The notes below the pieces were generated by a model that saw nothing but the letters and a program-made list of their open reading frames with translations, was not told the origin of the DNA and did no database searches. The position numbers and the translations under genes were made by a program. Shown piece by piece: positions 19,899 to 26,814 of a stretch of 26,814 bases of DNA (position 1 is the stretch's first letter; the number at the start of each line of letters is the position of its first letter). This DNA is from Euprymna scolopes (lineage: Eukaryota > Mollusca > Cephalopoda > Sepiida > Sepiolidae). The DNA lies in contig CM044504.1 of the NCBI GenBank assembly GCA_024364805.1, positions 109,014,001 to 109,040,814 of the forward strand. The letters run 5' to 3'.

Positions 19899-21199
19899 AG
19901 AAGGGTCGAACCCAAAAATACACTCTCCACCACGACAGGCTGTATTATATTGCTGGTCGAGACGGAGAAACGGGATATAGATGGTGGTACCAACCCGACT
20001 CCAGAGAGAAGTCCTGGATCAAGCCCATAAGAAAGCGGGAACCCTTGGGAATTGGAAAGACGTATCAGTTGATATTTAGAAATTATTATTGTCCGGGACC
20101 GGTCAAGGATGATGTAGAATGGGTAAATAGATGCGTAACATGTCAGACTCACATTAGATACGACCCGCTTGCTCCACTGGCGGAAACAGATGTTCCACAA
20201 TATCCCTTCCAGAAAGTGAGTTTGGACATCTCCGGACCCTTCCCCTTGACAGAGCGTGGTAATCAATATATCGTGGGCATAGTGGACTGGATCACTAACT
20301 GGCCAGAGGCTTACGCAGTTCCAGATAATACCGCTCAGTCGGTGGCCGGTATAATCTTTGGTGAGATTTATCCGAGGTATGGATCCCCAGAGCAATTAGT
20401 TACCGACAATGGCGCAGAGAATGTGAATAGGATTATGAAGGAGGTGCTCGACGAGCTTGGTGTCCAGCATGTGTTGACCTCCCCTTATCACCCCCAGAGT
20501 AACTCCAAGGTCGAGCGATTCCACAAGACGCTGGGAAAGCTTGTCACTGATAATCTGGTGGAATGGGATCGGTTCCTCACACAAGCCTTAGCGGCGGTAA
20601 AGTTCACGATGAATGAAACATCGGAATTTTCACCATTTGAATTAATGTTTGGAAAGGATGTGGTTCTCCTGATTGATAATCTTTTGAGACCGCGTAGGAA
20701 ATATTTGGGGGAGGAGCATCACCAATTATTGTTGGAACAGCAACATAAGAAATTTTTCCAGGCAAGGGACCGTATTAAACGAGCACAGAAGAAACGGAAC
20801 GTTCGAGTGAATAAAGATAGAAGAGAAGTGGATTTCAGGGTAGGAGACCCTGTTTATTATAAGGTACAAACTCGAGAGAGGAAGCTGGATAAATGTTGGA
20901 CTCCTTACTATCGAATAGTGGAGCAGACTGGCCCTTTTTCCTTTATAATCTGGGACCAGGTTGCGGGGAAAATAAAAAGGGTACACGCCGATGATCTGAA
21001 GTTGGCAGTCTTGGAATATGATGTAAAACTTGTCCCGCGAAAATCGGGGAGATGCCAACGTAAGGCTACCTTGGTTGCACCCCAGGAAATGGAAACTTCC
21101 AATGAAGAGGGAATGTGCATTCAACTCGACGTAGATGTTATGAGAACGCTGAGAAATCGGGATAATAAAATGGCGATCCCAAACCCCCGGGAATTGTAA
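19895..21199 (+). pseudogene. Gypsy-type integrase region, fossil part that still reads open
   Basis: A single open frame of 434 codons, the longest in the window. The N-terminal zinc-binding part ends in CVTCQ. The catalytic core has VSLDISGPFPLTERGNQYIV (first Asp), LVTDNGAENV (second Asp) and SPYHPQSNSKVERFHKTLG (Glu). A C-terminal domain with RVGDPVYYKV-like and GPFSFII sequence follows, then a charged tail. It would have joined the DNA copy to a chromosome. The frame is open but belongs to a broken element, so expression is not expected. The first Met is only the first in frame, since such integrases are part of a polyprotein. Confidence 0.92.
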
Positions 21200-21554
21200 G
21201 CGGCCGGAAATCGGCGCCAATCTGGGCGGATTTCCGAACCGAGAACTACAGAGGGTGTCGGCATTGGAGATTACCCTAGAGAGGAGTCGAATGCGGACAG
21301 TGAAATCCTGTCGGAGAGCTCGAGTGGAACCTGGGAGGAAGAAGACCAAATACCTCTATCCGTATTGAAAGAACGGTTGACACCGCAAACGAGGGAGGGA
21401 GGCAAAGAAACGCCCCTAAAAGACAGATTGAGGGGGGAGCGGCCAGAAGGAGAGAGAACGAAAGGGAGACGTTGAACCCCTAAAATAACACGTGTAATAC
21501 CCCAGTGAAGCGAATTGCCGTTCGCTCATAGAAATTGACTAGGGTGTAAAGTTT

Positions 21555-21577
21555 AGGGAGAAAGGGGGGGGGGGAAC
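21555..21577 (+). other. Polypurine tract; possible 3' LTR start just after
   Basis: A run of agggag, aaa and 11 G residues ending gaac is followed directly by tgttaacatt. A purine tract followed by TG is the classic junction before a 3' LTR. No matching sequence was found upstream of the gag region, so an LTR beginning at 21,578 lacks a visible partner. Confidence 0.5.
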
Positions 21578-22369
21578 TGTTAACATTTTATTTTGAATTA
21601 TGAATTAGATCGACTTCGTTTGTTTTTTTTTAAGGATATGAAACGATCATTTTTATTGTAAAATTACACATGCCAAGTTTAGATGAGTCAATCTAAGTGA
21701 AAAGAGAGGGGAAATGGATAGATCTAATAATAATTGAACGGAAAGAGATTGAAAAAGAATGAGAGTATTGTTATATATTGGTATCATCGATGTCTTCTCA
21801 CTAGGGTTATCATTGAGGAGCGCCAAATTGAACATTTGTTACATATAGTTATCTTTGAGGGCACCATTTAAGGATGTGTATATAACATCAAAAGATTCCG
21901 TGTGCGTATGATTGTCTCTAATATAAATGGTTGTGTGTTTGATTATCATAAAGGGACTCGTGTGTGTGACATGTAATTTCAGAACCTACCTCTGCTTCTT
22001 CGATGTCGGACCATCTGGAAATTTCTCATCCTGGAGGGAGACTTGATACCTGTTTGACGAAGATTTATCACTCCAAGACGATGAATGGGTTTTATAGTTT
22101 TTATTTCACTTTCCCCAGAGGTCCTGCAGAAGTGGAAGTGAAATCGGCCTGTGTGGGGGTTCTTCTTCTACAAACGTCAGCGTTCGTCTCCTCCCTCCCC
22201 AGTTAAGAGGGGAGACAACGGAAAACCGTCCGTCTTCTTCAAAGCCCAAATCAAATCTCACAGATCTAGCCAACCACGTCACTCATACGTAATCTGGTCA
22301 GCTGACCTTCGGTTCTTGTAAACGTGTCTACACTCCACGTTCACTCACCTCTATCTCTCTCTCTCTCTG

Positions 22370-22442
<73 letters not shown>

Positions 22443-24530
22443 CAGTATTATCCTAACAGAGTTCGTAGAGACATTAATTTAAGAATTGAATTGATTTTTT
22501 GAAAAATAACTATTTTTTTTCTTTTCTCTTCTCTTCTTCCTCAATCGAGAAAGACTTTTTATATGAAATGGGACAGACTTTAATTGAAGAAAGGTTTGAA
22601 GGAAAGGAAGAGGGGGAATGAATATCATTTTAATCAGTTCGTGAATTGAATGAAACATTTTGGCTGAATTAATTAGTGAATTAATTGTTGCTGTTGAGAA
22701 TTAACTTTTGAGAGTTGTATTTTTTATGTTTTCAACGAGAATAATTGGAAATATTCATTTTTGAGAGTTGAATTATTTTTTTTTAAATAAACTTATTTTT
22801 TTACCTCAGTCTGGAAGGATTTCGTATTCAACCTGAACAGATTTAGTGGGAGTTCAGTTGAAGAATAATTAAAAACATTAATTACGGCGATTAATGGACT
22901 TTTGGGAAGAAATAGAATTTTACCTCAGTCAGGAAGGATGTCTTAATTGTGAAATAAAGGATAAAGGGTCGCTATTTGAATGAGATTGAAAATAATTATA
23001 AGTATCACTAATCGAACTAATAAATTATGTGGAGTGTACTCAACACGAAAAGCGACTTAATTCATTTTTTTTTTACTCGGCTTTGCGAGGGCCGCTAAAC
23101 ATTATGCATTTTTAAAAGTAGGGGCTGACGGCGAGGAGGGGGGCGTATGCCGTTGTAATGATTGTCGGGTGGTTCTCGGTTTGGGATCCGGTCGGGAGTG
23201 ACCTGATATCAATGGCGATGCCTTCGCCCTGCATAGGCCCTGTAGTCAGTGATTATGACTGAATCTGTGTGAGAGACAAAAATTTGAACCATGATTGAAT
23301 TTCTGAAGAAAAAAAAATGGAAAAGGAGAATAACTCTTATAAAAACCCTTGAAAAAAATCGAGTAACCTTCTTTTGTTGAAAAAATAGAGGCAAAACTTT
23401 TGTTAAACAGGGAAATTACTCTTATGAATTGAAAAAAAGAATAACAATAATGTGAATTTTTGTATTTTATTGAGTGACATTTATAGATGGCGATTACCTT
23501 TGAATTATTAATGCGAATTATGAAGAAAAAAAAAAGAAATTTCATTACCTGATGAACCGTGAACTTTTACATTTCTTATGAACTTTTCATTTTCTTAGAC
23601 CAATGAACTGACTTTCTTATGAACTGGCTCGCTTATGAACATTTGTATAGAAAAGGAAGAAGGGGGAGAACCTGTGTATGTTATCTTTTCTTTTTTTGAC
23701 GGGTAAACCAACGAAGGAGAGAGGGAGGTGTGAAAAAAAATCTGAGGGTGAGCTGTGGAAAGGACAGAGCGGTGTATTGAGGAATTAGACTCCATTGGTT
23801 CTGTCGAAGCAACGGAGCCTAAGAGGGGCGAATGTGACCTGATTTACCTAAGGGAGCGTTTTGCTCCCCATTCGGGGGGGGGATCAGACTTCCTAGGGGC
23901 CTGAGGAGGGCCGGATAACTATGCTGATATAGCTTTAATAGATCCCTGGCAACGGCGGATATCCCAAGATTTTAGTTGAAATATATAGATATATTTTGCT
24001 TTATTGTTTGTAAATCGGAGATATATTGTTGCTTGAGAGGTGGACAACAGGAAATGTGAGAATGTTAGAATAATCGACTGTGCTTGTCGACCTAAAGGAT
24101 CCTTCAGACTATCGCTGTCTGAATGATGGGACGTGACCTTTCGAGGTCATTGGAATTGAATGTTGATTTTGGCCCCCAGATTTCAAAGCTCTCGACTATA
24201 AGTCGATCTACACACACGCAATCCGCACCTGCGTCCTGTAATTTGATTTGCTTATGAGACTTTCCACTCCAACACCCCTTCCCCACTATATAATGTTAAC
24301 CCGCTCAGAGATTAAGTAGATTCCCGTCTGATTCTAAGGGGCACAGATTGTGCGGAAACTCGCCGTTCCCTGAAGATGTGACCAACACACCCCCTACTCC
24401 TACCCGTCTGTGCCGTCTGCAAAGAAGAGAGATTTGAGACTTTTAAAACTTACTAAGAACTGAACAATATATTGTAAAAAAAAGTCTGTAATATATTTGT
24501 GAATTTAAGTTTAGTAGAATAGAACTTCTA
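21578..24530. other. Non-coding region downstream of the Gypsy-type element
   Basis: Nearly 3 kb without a recognisable gene. The first ~870 bp, up to the CT tract, may be LTR or 3' untranslated sequence. Short direct repeats lie at 22,700-22,780 (ttttgagagttg twice) and at 22,799 and 22,919 (tttacctcagtc and gaaggat, 120 bp apart). GC-richer patches lie at about 23,080-23,240 and 23,790-23,940, the second with a 10-base G run and a gggagcgttttgctccc hairpin. None could be assigned to a family. Confidence 0.4.
22349..22440. repeat. (CT)n microsatellite
   Basis: About 45 CT dinucleotides with one tgtccat interruption near the left, ending ctgtaacag. It lies in the region downstream of the Gypsy-type integrase. 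Confidence 0.97.
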
Positions 24531-24752
24531 TTATTTGTTTTTCTTTCTGGCATATGCGGCTTCGATATTCGCTTTCAGCATACCAGGAATTTTATGTGAC
24601 CGCCTTTCGGGGATTTTAGACGACACGAGCCGAAGTTGTTTTTGTATCTTTAAATACCCCAGAAATTTTAACTGCCACAATTCGAATTTAGATTCCGATC
24701 CGTCAAAACAAAGTCGATGGCCAGGCGCATAACCTATTAAGTGTTGAGCCAT
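24531..24752 (-). pseudogene. Copia-like gag N-terminal scrap, fossil
   Basis: The minus-strand reading contains RLCFDGSESKFELWQLKFLG followed by YLKIQK and, later, an EAAYA string. This resembles the first helical part of Copia-type gag proteins, where a FDG...W..KF...(L/M)K pattern is common. Only about 60 residues remain and no other Copia part was found nearby, so it is a fragment. The similarity is recalled by pattern and is not a search result. It abuts the second ~315-bp repeat. Confidence 0.4.
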
Positions 24753-25047
24753 TCTGTAGAACAAAAATGTCGGTAGTAAATTCAGTCGGCGAAGAATCAA
24801 TGCAGTTACGATCTCGAGTGATTCGGTAGAACAAAAATAGCAGCAGTAAATCTAGTCGGTGAAGAATTAATGTAGTCTTGATCAGCAGTGGTTCAGCTGT
24901 GTCAAGACGGAAACTGATAACGAATTAACTGGAATCCAAAATTCGATATTTTTATAATGAGGTCGGAGGCTTTTCATAATTAGTTGTTCTAATGCGTAAT
25001 TAAAAATAAGATCGTATAAATTCTGGGAGTCATACTCTCCACATTCA
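24737..25047 (+). repeat. ~315-bp direct repeat, copy 2
   Basis: Partner of 15,527-15,842 in the same orientation, starting ttaagtgttg and ending ctccacattca. It keeps the internal tandem duplication (units near 24,742 and 24,818). The TATA-like string of copy 1 reads aattaaaaata here. It leads directly into the tandem GC-rich units, whereas copy 1 leads into the A-rich leader. Confidence 0.7.
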
Positions 25048-25730
25048 TACATTAAGGATGAATCCCCTTGCGGCGTCAGCGGCGTCCGCGGCTTGGTACT
25101 AGTACAGAACCCGTTCTTGACACGCAGCTCGACAGGTGCGGGTCTGGGAACCGACCCAGTACTTGTTGACTTATGCTGAAGGTACGACACATGCAGGAGG
25201 TCTACGCTCCCAGTCCTTGCCACCTGGCTTTCAGGTGGAGTAAGTTCATTGCTTACTGACTGAGGCGCCCCGACCAGGGAATTCCAACAGGGATGCTCAG
25301 GTAATTTTTGCGGTGCAAGAGTGCCTCTCCTTTAGGGTAGCTTGCGGATTCTCCACCTTCCGAGCTTACGTAACACAATGCTGTGGTGGTTAGCATTCAA
25401 ATATCTACCCTCCATACTCATATTTTGGAGATGAGTCTCTTAGCGGCTGCGGCGGCTTGGAGACTGGGTAGAAAGTACTAAGAATCAGTTCTTGACAATC
25501 ATCTTAAAAGGTGCTAGGAGGAAATTGGCCCAGTACCTGTCGGACTGATGTAAACCGCCTGCGTGATACCCAGGAGGTCCACCCTCCCAGGCCTTGCTAC
25601 CCATGGAATGCCTACAAGGATGCTGAAGCAATTTGATTTACAAGAATGCCCCTTCTTTAGGGGAGTTTGTTGCTTCCCTACATTTCGACCTTGTGTCACA
25701 TAATGCTGAGGTGAACAGCATTTAAATAAC
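25033..25730. repeat. Two tandem GC-rich units of ~374 and ~327 bp
   Basis: Unit 1 (about 25,033-25,404) and unit 2 (about 25,405-25,730) share ordered blocks: ctccacattcat or ctccatactcat, a gcggc(g/t) segment, ttcttgac, cccagtac, caggaggtc then ccctcccag, gccttgc, aagagtgcc or aagaatgcc, tcctttaggg or tctttagggg, and acaatgctg or ataatgctg. Identity is roughly 65%. A further ctctccatat stands at 25,732, right at the LINE junction. The composition is richer in GC than neighbouring DNA. I know no family for it. Confidence 0.65.
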
Positions 25731-25741
25731 TACTCTCCATA

Positions 25742-26530
25742 TTTAACAATTTGGAGAGAACTGGAGCAACCTCAGCTGAGTATTTTTTTAATAGTACGGC
25801 CAGGAGTAGATCATCTATTATGGTTTCTGTCCACAAAGGAAAATAAGGGAGGGGGTAGTTTGTAGGGTCCAAAGTATAGTTTGAGGCACACTGACGGACA
25901 GACATGTAAGCTTTCTCAGTTGCCGTGCAAATAATCTCATGATTGTTGGATAGTGAAGAAATTTTTGATTGCCTATTATTTACTACACTGTTGTACATTT
26001 TCCAGAAATCACGAGTTCCTTATTTCTGGGCTTCAATACGTTTTCTGGTAGTTTCAGTATATTCTCTCTTAGTTGTCGCTATTTCTTTCTTACAATTACT
26101 TCTAGCTTCTATAAACTTTTGTCTGTTTGTACTAGACTTATGTCGAATAAATCTATAACGTTCATATTCCCTTTGAACTATAACAGCTGCGCAAGTAGAA
26201 GTAAACCATTGGGGAGAGTGGTGTTTGTTCCTTGTGGGAGCATGTGCTTTAATTGCTGCTTTAAACCATTCAGTGGTTTCATTTGCACACTGTTCCGAAG
26301 GAAGAGAAAAAATATTTTCCCTATGGGCCATCTCTGATGTGATCTCTGATTGCATTCCAGTCAGCCATATTGTAATACCTTGTTATTTAAGTAATGGCTG
26401 TTCAACTTGAGATCGAGAATTTAGAATGATGTCTATCATTATCACAACATGATCAGCATTCCCGAGTGGGTAGTGGGAATTTGTTATACAATCCTCAGGA
26501 TGGTCTCAGAATTAGGTCCACAATCAGTGT
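25742..26530 (-). pseudogene. LINE ORF2 endonuclease tail and linker (fragment B), broken
   Basis: Minus-strand reading starts with DHPEDCITNSHYPLGNADHV (about 26,510-26,450). Its LGNADH block corresponds to the endonuclease LGNSDH motif with Ser replaced by Ala. It then runs through the open frame 26,355-26,020 (HSPQWFTSTCAAVIVQREYE, EARSNCKKEIATTKREY) and 25,998-25,696 (DFWKMYNSVVN, SLSNNHEIICTATEKA) to LKKYSAEVAPVLSKLLN at 25,742. This is the linker between endonuclease and RT in APE-type LINEs. The next residues expected, LFNICLSES, are where fragment A begins, 10.2 kb away on the same strand. Confidence 0.85.
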
Positions 26531-26814
26531 TAGCTGAATTTCTTAAACTCTAACCCCTACAACCGTCTAATGTTTATTAAACCTTAAAACTTTACTGTTG
26601 GTGATCTCCGCCCCCTTTTTTTTCTTTACCTTTTTTTGTGGTTCTTCTAACATAGTTTTTCCAATCATAATAACCATTTCTGTAATGTCTGATGAAGTTA
26701 CTGGATCGTTAATACGATTTGGTACACGAAACCTATGTAATTAAGCAGATTAAACAGTAATAAAAAATAAAACATTATATATATGGCGACCCCATCTTCG
26801 CTACAGGGATGTCT
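26531..26814. other. Unassigned window end
   Basis: AT-rich with a 9-base T run near 26,616. A tggcgaccccatcttcg string at about 26,783 resembles the TGGCGACCC at 15,956, but nothing else supports an LTR element here. The upstream part of LINE fragment B would be expected in this direction and was not recognised. Confidence 0.35.

Larger units (their letters stand above)
16985..21577 (+). mobile_element. Gypsy-type LTR retrotransposon, internal region, broken fossil
   Basis: A Ty3/Gypsy-order internal region: a gag-like part with a zinc-knuckle-like motif, an aspartic protease, a reverse transcriptase and an integrase, ending at a polypurine tract. No envelope gene is seen. It is broken, with more than five disabling changes spread along gag and pol, so it cannot be active. 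The order protease, RT, integrase separates it from Copia. I cannot place the clade by eye. Age is uncertain; if the ~315-bp repeats outside it are its LTRs, their divergence makes it old. Confidence 0.88.

Noticed and set aside
19766-20395. 209-codon minus-strand frame opposite the integrase, and other minus-strand frames at 18,200-21,350
   Set aside because: They are shadows of the plus-strand Gypsy-type coding region and show no similarity of their own.

Overview
The window reads as intergenic DNA from an animal genome. It is AT-rich, full of microsatellites ((TA)n, (CA)n, (CT)n, (TTA)n), and packed with eukaryotic transposable elements, most of them decayed. The mix of a Tc1-like transposon, LINEs with an APE-type endonuclease and a Jockey/CR1-like reverse transcriptase, a Gypsy-type LTR element and long CA/CT/TA tracts fits a lophotrochozoan invertebrate. 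A cephalopod mollusc is my best guess, from general resemblance only. I found no host protein-coding gene, no tRNA or rRNA gene and no prokaryotic-type operon.

Left part (1-11,200): AT-rich DNA with two foldback elements (901-1010, 5951-6203), microsatellites, a GC-richer island (2999-3410) and a degenerate ~36-bp minisatellite in two clusters (3961-4430, 9677-10,093). A dead Tc1-like transposon with nested inverted repeats and TA target duplications lies at 7463-9451. A ~500-bp unrelated piece sits inside its transposase. The transposon itself lies in a dispersed repeat whose motifs recur at 2066-2160 and 4356-4396. A near-perfect 64-bp hairpin is at 11,081-11,144.

Right part (11,200-26,814): a nested stack of retroelements. 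The minus strand carries three pieces of LINE protein in correct colinear order: endonuclease tail plus linker (26,530-25,742), RT (15,526-14,677) and C-terminal domain plus 3' end (11,988-11,480). They look like one old LINE copy split twice. The first split is a plus-strand LINE with its own poly-A end (11,989-14,676). The second is a ~10.2-kb block (15,527-25,741) holding a broken Gypsy-type LTR retrotransposon (gag-like, protease, RT, integrase), a scrap of a Copia-like gag, two direct copies of a ~315-bp repeat, and two tandem ~350-bp GC-rich units.

Nothing here looks like a working gene system. The main interest is the insertion history and several unnamed repeat families. All family calls come from reading translations and motifs by eye; no database search was possible.
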